A stretch of DNA of 64,000 nt from Dyella nitratireducens (GTDB lineage Bacteria; Pseudomonadota; Gammaproteobacteria; Xanthomonadales; Rhodanobacteraceae). The position numbers and the translations under genes were made by a program. The stretch covers positions 186,001 to 250,000 of the forward strand of contig NZ_BMJA01000006.1 in assembly GCF_014642835.1 (NCBI RefSeq), given 5' to 3'. The notes under the pieces are model-generated. The model worked only from the letters and a program-made list of their open reading frames with translations. It was not told the origin of the DNA and ran no database searches. Within the stretch, counting starts at the first letter, position 1. The number at the start of each line of letters is the position of its first letter. This document shows positions 54,492 to 63,273 of this stretch, in pieces.

Positions 54492-54947
54492 ATGGACATT
54501 CGCGTAGACGATCTTTCAAGTGCCTCGACCCAGGCGCTTTTGCATCTACACCTGGCAGGCATGCATTCGAATTCGCCACCCGGGCAAGTGTTCGCACTCG
54601 ACCTCTCTGGCCTGACGTCACCGAACGTCACGGTGTGGAGCGTGTGGAATGGTGACGACATCTGCGGCATCGGGGCGCTGAAACAGCTCGATGCAAGCTC
54701 GGGCGAAATAAAGTCGATGCGCACGCATCCGGATTATCTGCGGCGCGGCGTAGCGGCTGCACTGCTGGAACACATCATCGATGAGGCGCGAGTGCGCGGC
54801 TTGCACCGGCTATGCCTGGAAACCGGTAGTGGTCCAGCGTTTGAAGCGGCGCTTTCTCTTTATCGGCGACGCGGCTTCGTTAATGGTGAAGCCTTCTCCG
54901 ATTATCAAAAGAGCGACTTCAATCAGTTTCTGCATTTGGCGTTATAG
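54492..54947 (+). CDS. GNAT family N-acetyltransferase
   Basis: 151 residues. The acetyl-CoA-binding region is EIKSMRTHPDYLRRGVAAALLEHII, with the R-R-G-V-A pyrophosphate loop; the later LYRRRGFVNGEAFSDYQ is the typical C-terminal strand. The start has AGAGGGG. Acceptor unknown. A perfect hairpin follows at 54978. Confidence 0.9.
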   Translation: MDIRVDDLSSASTQALLHLHLAGMHSNSPPGQVFALDLSGLTSPNVTVWSVWNGDDICGIGALKQLDASSGEIKSMRTHPDYLRRGVAAALLEHIIDEARVRGLHRLCLETGSGPAFEAALSLYRRRGFVNGEAFSDYQKSDFNQFLHLAL

Positions 54948-54977
54948 CTTCGTGCTCAAACGCACATGTACGGCGAC

Positions 54978-55011
54978 GGCCGTCATTCCCGCTTTCGCGG
55001 GAATGACGGCC
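54978..55011. repeat. Perfect hairpin repeat (GGCCGTCATTCCCGC arms)
   Basis: 15-base arms with a TTTC loop. It lies between convergent genes (acetyltransferase and TonB receptor) but lacks T-runs, so a REP-like dispersed repeat is more likely than a factor-independent terminator; its GTCATTCC core resembles the repeat at 54231. Confidence 0.8.
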
Positions 55012-55035
55012 AAGGAAAAATATCTCGCCAGAATG

Positions 55036-57513
55036 TTAGAACTTCGCCCTCAACTCCACCCCAAAGGTGCGCGGTGGCGTGATGGTGGCATACGGCGTCC
55101 CGAAATCATTGGTGCTGTCATTACCGATGCTGACCACATAGCGCTTGTTGAACATATTGTTGACGTACACGCCAACGCCCCAGCGCTCATCCGGCGTATG
55201 CCAATCCAGTCGTGCATCGGTGCGCTGCGTGGCCGTGCCCACACTGAACAACGGTGTGCTCAAACACGTGCCTTGAACACCGGAGTCGGCATTGCAGCGC
55301 GTGCGGCCACGGTACGCGTACTGCATGTTGAGTTCCAGGTTGCCGTGGTAGACGTCGAACCAGGTGTAGTCAAAGCCGGCCGTGGCCGAGAAGAACGGTT
55401 CGCCGGTCGGCTGGCCATCCAGGCTCACGCCGGAGGTCGAGGTGCCGTGGGTATAGGTGCTGTCGATATACGCGCTGGTGAAGTTCAATCGCAGCGCCTG
55501 CACCGGTTGCCACTGCGCTTCGACATCCAAGCCATGCGCATGCTGATCGCTGGTCATCACCGTATAGAACGGCACCCCCGAACCATTGAAGTTCGAGTTG
55601 AGCACGGACGACTGCAAATTCGAATAGCGGTAGTAGTAGGCTGACGCGTTGAGCAGCAGGTTGTATTCGGGGAAGACCGCTTTCACGCCGGTTTCGTAGT
55701 TCCACACCTTTTCCGGTGCATACAGTGAGCCCACCTGCAGGCTGTTGTAACCGCCCGCCTTGTAACCCTTGGTGGCCGAGATATACGCCATGAGGTCGGG
55801 GGTGAACTTGTAGCTCAGCACCGCGCGGGGGCTGAAGTCATGCCAGCTGTGCCGGGTCGCTACCCATTGGCCGACTGCATTGGGAAAGATGATGTTGCTG
55901 CCGAAGGCACCCAGCGCCTGCTGGGCTTGCGGCGGAAGGAGATCATAGATGCCGCTGGCGACAAGTGCAGCCACCGTCTGGTCAAACGCCGTCGCCTGAC
56001 GCGGTGGTGTGTACCAGGTGAAGTCTTTCTGATCTTCGGTATAGCGCAAGCCGGTGGTCAGATCGAGCTGATCGTTGAGGTGCCAGATCACGTCGCCGAA
56101 GGCCGCATATGCCTTGAACTTGCCGACGTTGTTGATCTCTTCCCGCCACGGATCGCCCAGCAGGCTATACGGCAACCCGAGGGCCTGCAGGCCTTGGGTA
56201 ATCTCAGTCAACGGCAAGCCGAGCCCGTCCACGTTCTGCGCCAAGGTATCGAGGCTGCTTGTGTTGGTGTTCACCTGGCTGGTCTGGCGTGCCTGCTCCG
56301 AGTAGAAACTGACGCCGGAAACCCAATCCATCAGGTCGTTGTCACCCGCCAGCTTGAACTCCTGGTAGTAGCTGTTGTTGTGCTCGATGTTCGCCGTATC
56401 CAGATAGCTGACGACGTGATCGGTGCCGTCGTTGTCTTCGTCGTTGAAAGTGTTGAAGTGACGCCAGGCAGTGGTCGACGTAAAGCTGCCCCAGGAGAAC
56501 GAGTGATCGACGATCAAGGTCGAGCCATCGAAATGCCGCCATTCGCGCGCCTGGATGGCATCGTTGTAGAGTGGTGCGGTAAGCGGATTCAGATACGTGG
56601 CGGGATTGGGCGGATAAGGCGGGCGCTCGTTGGTGTCGCTGGAGAGCGGTATCAGGCCAACGGCCGGGCGTGGCGGCTGATCCAGGCGCTCGTGATCCCA
56701 CGACCACAGCACGCGCGTATCCGGGGTGATGTTCCAGCGGTACACGACGCGGGTGCCCCAGTCGTCGTTCTTGCCGTAGTGCTGGCCGTTGGCCTGGTCG
56801 CGGATCCAGCCGTCGCTCTGGTTGTCGAGCACGCTGATGCGCAGGGCCATGTCCTTGTTGAGCGGGATGTTGACCAGCGCATCCTCATAGCGCTCGCCCT
56901 CGTTGCCATAGCGCAGCACCACTTTGCCCTCGAACTTGTCGGTGGGCTCGTTGGTGACGATGGAGATCGCGCCACCTGCTGCATTCCGGCCGAATAGCGT
57001 GCCTTGCGGGCCCTTCAGCACTTCGATGCGATCGATGTCGTTGAAGGCGAGCAAGGCGCCACCGGAACGCGCCGCATAAACACCATCGATATACACACCC
57101 ACGGCCGATTCGGTACCGATGCCGAAGTCGCTGGTGCTGATGCCGCGCAACGAATAGTTGGGCTGCGTCGGTTGACTGCCGTCCACCACCAGGCCCGGTA
57201 CGAACAACGAGATCTTGCTCAGATCGGTGGCCGCTTGAGTGTTGATCTGCTGCGCGGTGAGGATCTGCAGCGCTATCGGCACCTGTTCCATCTGCTGAGT
57301 GCGGCTTTGGGCTGTCACCGTGATGTTGCCGAGCTGCTGGGCTTTGGCGGCATTAGCTGTCTGCTGGCCCGCTTTTTTCGCCGCGGTGGTGTTGCCGGTA
57401 TCCTGCCCTGTCCCATCGGCCATGGCCGGTGCTGCTGCAAACAACCACAATGCCGCGCCGCCATAAAGCGCATGGCGCAGAGTCGCGGACAACTTACGTG
57501 GACGCATCTTCAT
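55036..57513 (-). CDS. TonB-dependent receptor 4 of the kinase-aldolase operon
   Basis: 825 residues. Signal peptide ends AMA; a TonB-box-like ITVTAQ is followed by a plug (PNYSLRGISTSDFGIG, VYIDGVYAARSGGAL, EVLKGPQGTLFGRNAAGGAI) and a barrel ending in Phe (ELRAKF). It has no carboxypeptidase-like N-terminal domain, unlike receptors 1-3, and belongs to the type common in sphingomonads and Xanthomonadales that takes up small organic molecules. The start at 57513 has GGGGAG upstream. It is the last gene of the operon, 49 bases after the MFS gene. Confidence 0.94.
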   Translation of the reverse strand: MKMRPRKLSATLRHALYGGAALWLFAAAPAMADGTGQDTGNTTAAKKAGQQTANAAKAQQLGNITVTAQSRTQQMEQVPIALQILTAQQINTQAATDLSKISLFVPGLVVDGSQPTQPNYSLRGISTSDFGIGTESAVGVYIDGVYAARSGGALLAFNDIDRIEVLKGPQGTLFGRNAAGGAISIVTNEPTDKFEGKVVLRYGNEGERYEDALVNIPLNKDMALRISVLDNQSDGWIRDQANGQHYGKNDDWGTRVVYRWNITPDTRVLWSWDHERLDQPPRPAVGLIPLSSDTNERPPYPPNPATYLNPLTAPLYNDAIQAREWRHFDGSTLIVDHSFSWGSFTSTTAWRHFNTFNDEDNDGTDHVVSYLDTANIEHNNSYYQEFKLAGDNDLMDWVSGVSFYSEQARQTSQVNTNTSSLDTLAQNVDGLGLPLTEITQGLQALGLPYSLLGDPWREEINNVGKFKAYAAFGDVIWHLNDQLDLTTGLRYTEDQKDFTWYTPPRQATAFDQTVAALVASGIYDLLPPQAQQALGAFGSNIIFPNAVGQWVATRHSWHDFSPRAVLSYKFTPDLMAYISATKGYKAGGYNSLQVGSLYAPEKVWNYETGVKAVFPEYNLLLNASAYYYRYSNLQSSVLNSNFNGSGVPFYTVMTSDQHAHGLDVEAQWQPVQALRLNFTSAYIDSTYTHGTSTSGVSLDGQPTGEPFFSATAGFDYTWFDVYHGNLELNMQYAYRGRTRCNADSGVQGTCLSTPLFSVGTATQRTDARLDWHTPDERWGVGVYVNNMFNKRYVVSIGNDSTNDFGTPYATITPPRTFGVELRAKF

Positions 57514-57562
57514 GTTATCTCCCCTCATCGTGGCATCGCGATGAACGCGCGATGCGTATCGT

Positions 57563-58771
57563 CTATTTGACGCTCCCCTCACCCGACAAAGCCCCGTGCC
57601 TGGAGAGCACACCAAGCTTCACCAACAACACTGCCAGCACGACACATGCCGAAAAACAGGCCGCCAACAGCGGCACATGCCGCACGTCGTTGCCATGCAC
57701 GGTCAACGACGTCACCAAAGGCCCAAACCCGCTGCCCACCAGCTGTGCCGGCGGCACCAACATGGCAATGCGCCCGCGCGGATCGATATCGAAAGCTAGC
57801 CGGATGTGGAACGGCATCTGGAACAGCCACAGGAAGCCGAACACCGCGCACAGCACTGCAAAGGCCAACGTACTGTGCGCAGGCAACCGATACATGGTCA
57901 TGCCTAGGGCGGCGAGGGCCAGCGCGCTCACGATCAAGGCTTGCGACACTTTTCCCCAGCGCACGCTCAAGGATGCCGCACCACCGCCGACGATCTGCAT
58001 GATCAGCACGAGTGCTGCAAGCGTGTTGATCGACATGCCGATACCGGCAGCGTTCGCCACCGGCTCGAGATAAGCCCACAGCGCTCCGATGGCGCTCATA
58101 TGCAGAAAAGGCACCAGCAACGAGAAAAACCCCGTCCATGAAACGATGGATGGCTGGATGTCTTCCGCATGCATGCCCAATTTTGCAGGCAGGTGCGAAG
58201 CAACCAACCACGGCAGCACGCAAAGTATGGCAAGCAGCACGAAGGGCTCGCCCCAACCCAGCGACGCGATGGATACCTTGGCGAGCACCAAGGCGGCAGC
58301 TGCCTGCACCGCCGTCTGCAGCGTGAGGAAAACACCTGCCAGTCGATCCGGTTTCGGCGAGCGGATGATGATCATCGTCGCGATCCAGAACAAACAGGCT
58401 TCGGCAAGCCCGGCCGCAACGCGCCACGCTATGCAGACCAGGTCACCGCGCGCCGTCAACGTCATTAGATTGATGGCGATCAGCAACACACTCGCCACCA
58501 GCGCCACCGTGCGAAGGTGATTCAGAGGCAACCATTTCTCGGCGATGATGGTGCCGATGCCCAATGCGAAGATCTCCCCCATGGCCACCATGCCGACGCC
58601 TTCCATCGAAATTCTCTGCTGGTCCACCAGCGCTCCCAGCAGCGCCGGCTGCAAGCCGAGCACCAGCAGCGCGACGCAGCCGATGATCAACGCAGCAGCA
58701 GTTTCGGAAGACTTGAAGTGCACCGAGACCGATGTATTCATGGATGTGTTCCGCCAAGGCATGTTTGGCAT
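57563..58771 (-). CDS. MFS transporter of the kinase-aldolase operon
   Basis: 402 residues with about twelve hydrophobic segments. The subfamily is not recognised. I use the start at 58771, 12 bases after GGGGGAG; 58762 and 58741 (MNTSVSVHFK) are alternatives. It probably moves the substrate across the inner membrane after uptake by the adjacent TonB receptor. It begins 19 bases after the preceding stop. Confidence 0.85.
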   Translation of the reverse strand: MPNMPWRNTSMNTSVSVHFKSSETAAALIIGCVALLVLGLQPALLGALVDQQRISMEGVGMVAMGEIFALGIGTIIAEKWLPLNHLRTVALVASVLLIAINLMTLTARGDLVCIAWRVAAGLAEACLFWIATMIIIRSPKPDRLAGVFLTLQTAVQAAAALVLAKVSIASLGWGEPFVLLAILCVLPWLVASHLPAKLGMHAEDIQPSIVSWTGFFSLLVPFLHMSAIGALWAYLEPVANAAGIGMSINTLAALVLIMQIVGGGAASLSVRWGKVSQALIVSALALAALGMTMYRLPAHSTLAFAVLCAVFGFLWLFQMPFHIRLAFDIDPRGRIAMLVPPAQLVGSGFGPLVTSLTVHGNDVRHVPLLAACFSACVVLAVLLVKLGVLSRHGALSGEGSVK

Positions 58772-58790
58772 CGCGACATGACGCTCCCCC

Positions 58791-59432
58791 TCAGTAACCT
58801 TTCACTTCTTCCGGCAGTAGTCCTTGCGCGAAACGTTGCGCGGCTCGCTTTTGATCCTTCTTCAACCGTCCGTTGGCAATGTGGCAAACCCACCATGGCA
58901 GCGTGTGCAGGGGCATACCTGTCGCCTTGGCGAGTACATAGGCTTTGGCGCATTTCTCCAGCAATTCGGCGTTGAGCACGAGGCGGTGCACGGTGTTGCC
59001 GAATACCGAGACGTCGTGCTCGCCGGCCCATACGTTGCCACCGGTCGCAAGAGTTGGCTGCGCACGCGCCTGCAGATCATCGGTGTGATGAAACATCGGC
59101 ACGACCGTGGCGCCCAGGTGCCTGGCCTGCTCATCAAACAGCTGCGGAAGCTGGCCACCGAAGCTGCCGAGCATGCGCCCGAATACACCGCCTCCTAGCG
59201 CAATGGCTCCCACATCGGCGCGTGCGGCGTAAACGGCAGCGTGTCTTGCATGTTCAAGGCTCGGTTGGGTGGATAGCGACACGCGCACCGGTTCGTCGTC
59301 CGCTGTGGCGATCAGCATGTCGCCTGCATCGGGCAAGCGGACGGAAACACTGCCACCTGCGCCAAGCAGATGCTTCTCATCCAAGCGTCGCATGGCATCG
59401 AGGAGAAGGTTCTCAAGCGCCATGGCTATCAC
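58791..59432 (-). CDS. Class II aldolase/adducin homologue lacking the HxH zinc ligands
   Basis: 213 residues of the class II aldolase fold: GAGGSVSVRLPD, then SLEHARHAAVYAARADVGAI and a helical end. The general-base Glu (Glu60) and the third histidine (His139) align, but the HTH pair of real aldolases is replaced by Leu79 and Gly81 (AIALGGG). It should not bind zinc in the usual way. It may be a non-catalytic partner of the intact aldolase at 60898, or have new chemistry. It overlaps the aminomutase-like gene by 4 bases. Confidence 0.8.
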   Translation of the reverse strand: MIAMALENLLLDAMRRLDEKHLLGAGGSVSVRLPDAGDMLIATADDEPVRVSLSTQPSLEHARHAAVYAARADVGAIALGGGVFGRMLGSFGGQLPQLFDEQARHLGATVVPMFHHTDDLQARAQPTLATGGNVWAGEHDVSVFGNTVHRLVLNAELLEKCAKAYVLAKATGMPLHTLPWWVCHIANGRLKKDQKRAAQRFAQGLLPEEVKGY

Positions 59433-60901
59433 ACCAGTTTGAATACGTCTTCGAAACGATTAAGCGCGTCGTCGATCACATCGTCGGTGTCCGCGAGACT
59501 GGTGTAGATACGGCTGCCCGCCAAAGTGATCACCCCGTGCGCGGTATAGGCCGCCCCCATTTCCTCCATCATGTGCTTGCGCGCTTTCGCTTCGTTCTTC
59601 GCGCGAACGAGCTTGAGCAGGTTGCTGGTATCCAACAGCATCACGCCGGATGTCTGCAGATGCACGATAGAGCCCATGTTGTAGGCAACATAAGGCAGGC
59701 CGAAGCGTTCGATGATCTGTTCCAGACCTTGCCGCAAACGATCACCGGCACGGCCTGCCTTCACCGCAGCTTGCGTGCGTTGCATCTCGAGCAGGGCGTA
59801 GTAGCCGGCCGCGCATGACAAGGGATTGGCGGTGAGCGTGCCACCCACGAACGCACGCTTGGAGGTGGTGCCGATGCCGCCGACCAGCATCATCATGATG
59901 TCGCGCCGACCGCCGATGCCGCCCGCCATGGGGTAGCCGCCGGTAAGGCATTTGCCGAGTATGGTCAGGTCGGGCTTGATGCCGAAATAGCCCTGCGCAC
60001 CGCCCATGCCGGCGCGAAAACCGGTGACCACTTCATCGAAGATCAGCAGCGCATTGAATTCATCGCACAGCTTGCGTAGCTGGGCATTGAAATCCCGCGT
60101 TGCCGGTCTGGTGCCGCTTTCCGGGCCGAACGGCTCCACGATGATGGCCGCCGTGCCGCCGCGCAGGCGGTTCCACATCAGCTTGCGGCGTACGGCATCC
60201 AGATCATTCGGCAAGCTTTCCTGCGTTGTGGCGGTGGCACCGCGCGGAATGCCGATGGCCTCCATGCGGCCGGTGTTCGGCAGTCGCATGCCGTACACCA
60301 TCTGGTCGCTCCAGCCGTGATAACCGCCGCCGATCTTGATCACGCGTTTCTTGCCGGTATAGGCGCGCGCCAGGCGGATCGCGCCCATCACGGCTTCCGT
60401 GCCGGAGCCCATCATGCGCAGCATCTCGACGCCTGGCATGACCTGGCACACCAGCTCCGCGAGTTTTACTTCGTATTCGTGCAGCAGTCCGGTGATGGGG
60501 CTGCACTCATGCAACAGCGTTTGCACTTGCGCGAGCACGGGCTGGTAATTGGAGCCGAGCAACGTCGGTCCGCCGGCTTGCAGAAAGTCGATATAGCGAT
60601 TGCCGTCCACGTCTGTCATATGCGCGTCGCGCGCGTCGCGGATCGCCAGCGGGAACGGATAGTTGAACGCCAGGTTGTGCTGCACGCCGCCCGGAATGAC
60701 TTGCTTGGCCTGCTCGGAGAGGCGCTTGGAACCCTGGCAGCGGGTTTCGAAATAATCGAGCACCTTGGCCATCGCATCGCGGCGGATCGGCCGGATGGGC
60801 TGCTTCACCAGCGCATCAAAACGCCGATAGAGCGAATCGGTATCCGGCCATTGGGAAATCGCGCTGTCGGCGATGTCGACGGACGCATTGTGGAAGTTCA
60901 T
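59429..60901 (-). CDS. Class III aminotransferase, glutamate-1-semialdehyde aminomutase-like
   Basis: 490 residues. Core motifs match the GSAM subgroup: QVIPGGVQHN, DVDGNRYIDF, GSGTEAVMGAIRLAR, GGGYHGWSDQ, FDEVVTGFR, and LGKCLTGGYPM with PLP-Lys317, then GGTLTANPLSCAAG. It has an unusual N-terminal extension of about 60 residues. It is unlikely to be hemL because of its operon. GSAM-type enzymes exchange amino and carbonyl groups between adjacent carbons or transaminate amino-sugar-like substrates. It overlaps both neighbours by 4 bases. Confidence 0.9.
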   Translation of the reverse strand: MNFHNASVDIADSAISQWPDTDSLYRRFDALVKQPIRPIRRDAMAKVLDYFETRCQGSKRLSEQAKQVIPGGVQHNLAFNYPFPLAIRDARDAHMTDVDGNRYIDFLQAGGPTLLGSNYQPVLAQVQTLLHECSPITGLLHEYEVKLAELVCQVMPGVEMLRMMGSGTEAVMGAIRLARAYTGKKRVIKIGGGYHGWSDQMVYGMRLPNTGRMEAIGIPRGATATTQESLPNDLDAVRRKLMWNRLRGGTAAIIVEPFGPESGTRPATRDFNAQLRKLCDEFNALLIFDEVVTGFRAGMGGAQGYFGIKPDLTILGKCLTGGYPMAGGIGGRRDIMMMLVGGIGTTSKRAFVGGTLTANPLSCAAGYYALLEMQRTQAAVKAGRAGDRLRQGLEQIIERFGLPYVAYNMGSIVHLQTSGVMLLDTSNLLKLVRAKNEAKARKHMMEEMGAAYTAHGVITLAGSRIYTSLADTDDVIDDALNRFEDVFKLV

Positions 60902-61563
60902 ACGACCATTTCCTGGATGGGTTGAGCATCAAGCGTCGCCAGCAGATGCTGTAACGCGGCCTGCTGCGATGACAGCTGCTCGGCGCGTGCGGCAATGCGC
61001 GTGCGCAGGTAGTCGAGCGTCAGCCTTTCGAGTGCCGAGATGGCGCGCAATGCACGCTCAGCGCTGGTGCCACAGCAGATGGCGCCGTGTGTGCGTAGCA
61101 GATAAGCGTTGATATCGGGCTGCAATGCCTTGGCGAGCTTGCTCGACAGCCACGCCGTGCCCGACGGCGCATAACCCACCACTCGCACTTCATGGCCGAG
61201 CAAGGCGCGATCTTCATCGCCACTCACCGGCACGGGTTGCCCAAGCAAGGTGCACGCACTCGCAATCGGCTGATGCGTATGGATGCTGGCGCAGCAATCC
61301 GTACGGGTACGCAACAACTTGGCGTGCATCCCCGTTTCCACCGAGGGCTTGCGATCACCGTCTACTTTGGCCAGATCACGCAACTTCAACACGCAAACAT
61401 CTTCCGCCGTCATCTGGTAATAGTCCGTGGCGGATGGCGTGACGACGATGTGCTCATCGTCGACTTTCAACGCAAGGTTGCCGCCGGTCGCGGCAAAGTA
61501 ACCGTGATCGGCCAACATCACGCTCATCTCGACCACTTGCTGGCGCGCACGTTGGAATTTCAT
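60898..61563 (-). CDS. Class II aldolase, intact zinc site (FucA/AraD-like)
   Basis: 221 residues. Catalytic residues fit L-fuculose-1-phosphate aldolase: Glu76 as acid/base and zinc ligands His95, His97 (HTH) and His159 (RTHG). The GGNLALKV phosphate-binding loop near residue 27 is present. It should cleave (or epimerise) a phosphorylated ketose to a glycolytic fragment and an aldehyde. The gene overlaps the kinase gene by 4 bases, so the kinase product is its probable substrate or precursor. Confidence 0.92.
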   Translation of the reverse strand: MKFQRARQQVVEMSVMLADHGYFAATGGNLALKVDDEHIVVTPSATDYYQMTAEDVCVLKLRDLAKVDGDRKPSVETGMHAKLLRTRTDCCASIHTHQPIASACTLLGQPVPVSGDEDRALLGHEVRVVGYAPSGTAWLSSKLAKALQPDINAYLLRTHGAICCGTSAERALRAISALERLTLDYLRTRIAARAEQLSSQQAALQHLLATLDAQPIQEMVV

Positions 61564-63188
61564 CGCGGCGTACTCTGGCTATGGTTGATACGGCGATAAA
61601 GGGGCGCGAGGCGCCGATGCAGCTCCTTGAATGTGCCAAAGCGATCGTCATACAACTGACGCATGGCCTCGCGCGGTTCGAATCGCCACTTGCGCCGGCA
61701 CAGATCCGGCACGTCGTTGAACGACAACTTGCCCAGACCGATACCTGCGATAAAAGCAGCGCCCAGGGCATTGGCCTGAATCGGCGCAACCGGTTGCTCG
61801 ATCACCATGCCGGTGACATCCGCCATGATCTGGCACCACACGTTCGACTGGCCGCCACCACCCACCACGGTCATCGGCGCGCCTTTGTCGCAGCCGACGA
61901 AAGCCAGCATGGGCTCCAGCATCCAGCGCGTGTTCAAGGCCACGCCTTCGAGAAACGCGCGAATCATGTCTTCTCGCGTGTGTTCCAGCGAGAGATTGAA
62001 CAGGCCGGCGCGCAGGTGACGATCATCCACCGGCGTGCGCTCGCCCTGCAGCCATGGCAGATAGATCAGCCCGCGCGCACCGGCCGGGACGCGATCGGCG
62101 ATGTGATCGAGCAGGGGGTAGACGTCCGGCCGCGATTCATCCGGCGTCAGTTCGTCCGCATGAAAAAGGATGCGATCGCGCAACATGGTGAGGTTGCTGC
62201 AGGCCGCCGATTGCACGGCCATGGCCAGATAGCGATCTTTTCTCGCGCACGGCACCGAAGCGATGAACGCACCGAGATTCGTGTGCTTTTCCGGCACATG
62301 GGCGGCGATCCAGGAGGATGTACCGAGATACAGATGCAGCTCGCGATCACGCACCGTGCCGGCGCCGATCGCCGCGGCGGAGTTGTCGACGGCACCGGCA
62401 ACGACGCGTGTTGAAGGCGAAAGCCCAAGCAATGCCGCGACGTCTGGCATCAACGGGCCGATGACATCGGTGGATGGCAGCAGCTCCGGCAAACGCGCGC
62501 TGTCAACCTCCAGGACGCGCAGCAGTCCTTCGTCATAGCGTATGCGCGAAAGATCGCGGTTATCGGTCGCCCAGGTGGTGAGCGCTGAGTCGTAAGTTGC
62601 GCAGAAACGGCCGGTGAGCCGCAGATTCATGAAATCGAGCGGACCGAGAAACTTGTGCGTGCGGTCGAACAGCGTTCTGTCGTGATCGCGCAGCCACGCA
62701 ATATGCCCGGCTTGATCCTTGCCGGACAGCGATGGCGCGCCGCCTGTAAGCCGCAACCAGCGCACCAGTTTCAGTGGTCCATAACCTTGGATGTTGAGCC
62801 ATTTGTTGCGTGCACGGCGCCGGATGGCATCGGAGCCACGCATATCCAGCCATAACATGGCGCGCGCAAGCGTGTTCCCATGCTCGTCCACCGGCACGGT
62901 GCATTCGTGCAACGCGGAACAGCAAACTGCCATCACGCGGCTGCGAAGCCGTGCATCCGTTGCCAGCAATTCCTGCGCGGCGCCGAGAAACGCCTGCCAC
63001 CAGTCCTCGGCATCTTGCTCTACGCCATATTCGCCAACAAGATGCAGGGGAACCGGCCGAAACGCCCAGGCCTGCACGCTGCCGTCGAGCGCCACCAGCG
63101 CGCATTTGCAGCCCGACGTGCCCAGATCGACCGCCAAGACCAGGCGCTCGTCGCTGGAAGACACGGCAGCCTGTTGCACGCTCGGCAT
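61560..63188 (-). CDS. FGGY-family carbohydrate kinase
   Basis: 542 residues. N-terminal phosphate loop DLGTSGCK (Asp21), catalytic region GAVDNSAAAIGAG with Asp268, and the adenosine-binding GGGGQSNVWCQIMADVTG place it among xylulokinase-like FGGY kinases. The substrate cannot be read from sequence. It is the first gene of the operon and its start is 85 bases from the divergent TetR gene, with palindromic operator-like sequence between them. Confidence 0.92.
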   Translation of the reverse strand: MPSVQQAAVSSSDERLVLAVDLGTSGCKCALVALDGSVQAWAFRPVPLHLVGEYGVEQDAEDWWQAFLGAAQELLATDARLRSRVMAVCCSALHECTVPVDEHGNTLARAMLWLDMRGSDAIRRRARNKWLNIQGYGPLKLVRWLRLTGGAPSLSGKDQAGHIAWLRDHDRTLFDRTHKFLGPLDFMNLRLTGRFCATYDSALTTWATDNRDLSRIRYDEGLLRVLEVDSARLPELLPSTDVIGPLMPDVAALLGLSPSTRVVAGAVDNSAAAIGAGTVRDRELHLYLGTSSWIAAHVPEKHTNLGAFIASVPCARKDRYLAMAVQSAACSNLTMLRDRILFHADELTPDESRPDVYPLLDHIADRVPAGARGLIYLPWLQGERTPVDDRHLRAGLFNLSLEHTREDMIRAFLEGVALNTRWMLEPMLAFVGCDKGAPMTVVGGGGQSNVWCQIMADVTGMVIEQPVAPIQANALGAAFIAGIGLGKLSFNDVPDLCRRKWRFEPREAMRQLYDDRFGTFKELHRRLAPLYRRINHSQSTPR

Positions 63189-63209
63189 CGTCTATCATCC
63201 CCAAAAAGC

Positions 63210-63241
63210 TAGTTATAGCTACAATATAGTTATAGCTATAA
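63210..63241. promoter_or_regulatory. Putative TetR operator: direct repeat of an imperfect palindrome
   Basis: TAGTTATAGCTA occurs at 63210-63221 and exactly again at 63227-63238, 17 bases apart; the second copy extends into the perfect palindrome TTATAGCTATAA (63230-63241). The sites lie 22 bases upstream of the kinase start and 33 bases upstream of the TetR start, where binding would block both promoters. Confidence 0.7.
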
Positions 63242-63273
63242 TTGGCGCAAGCCCTCCCCGTCGGACCACCGCA

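Noticed and set aside
54978-55011. Hairpin as factor-independent terminator between acetyltransferase and receptor 4
   Set aside because: No T-run follows the stem on either strand; treated as a repeat.
57563-58073. Plus-strand frames over the MFS gene of the kinase operon
   Set aside because: Low-complexity translations without family resemblance; the minus-strand frame has twelve hydrophobic segments.
59429-60901. Calling the class III aminotransferase hemL
   Set aside because: It has GSAM motifs but also an unusual N-terminal extension and lies inside a kinase-aldolase operon, so a catabolic paralogue is more likely.
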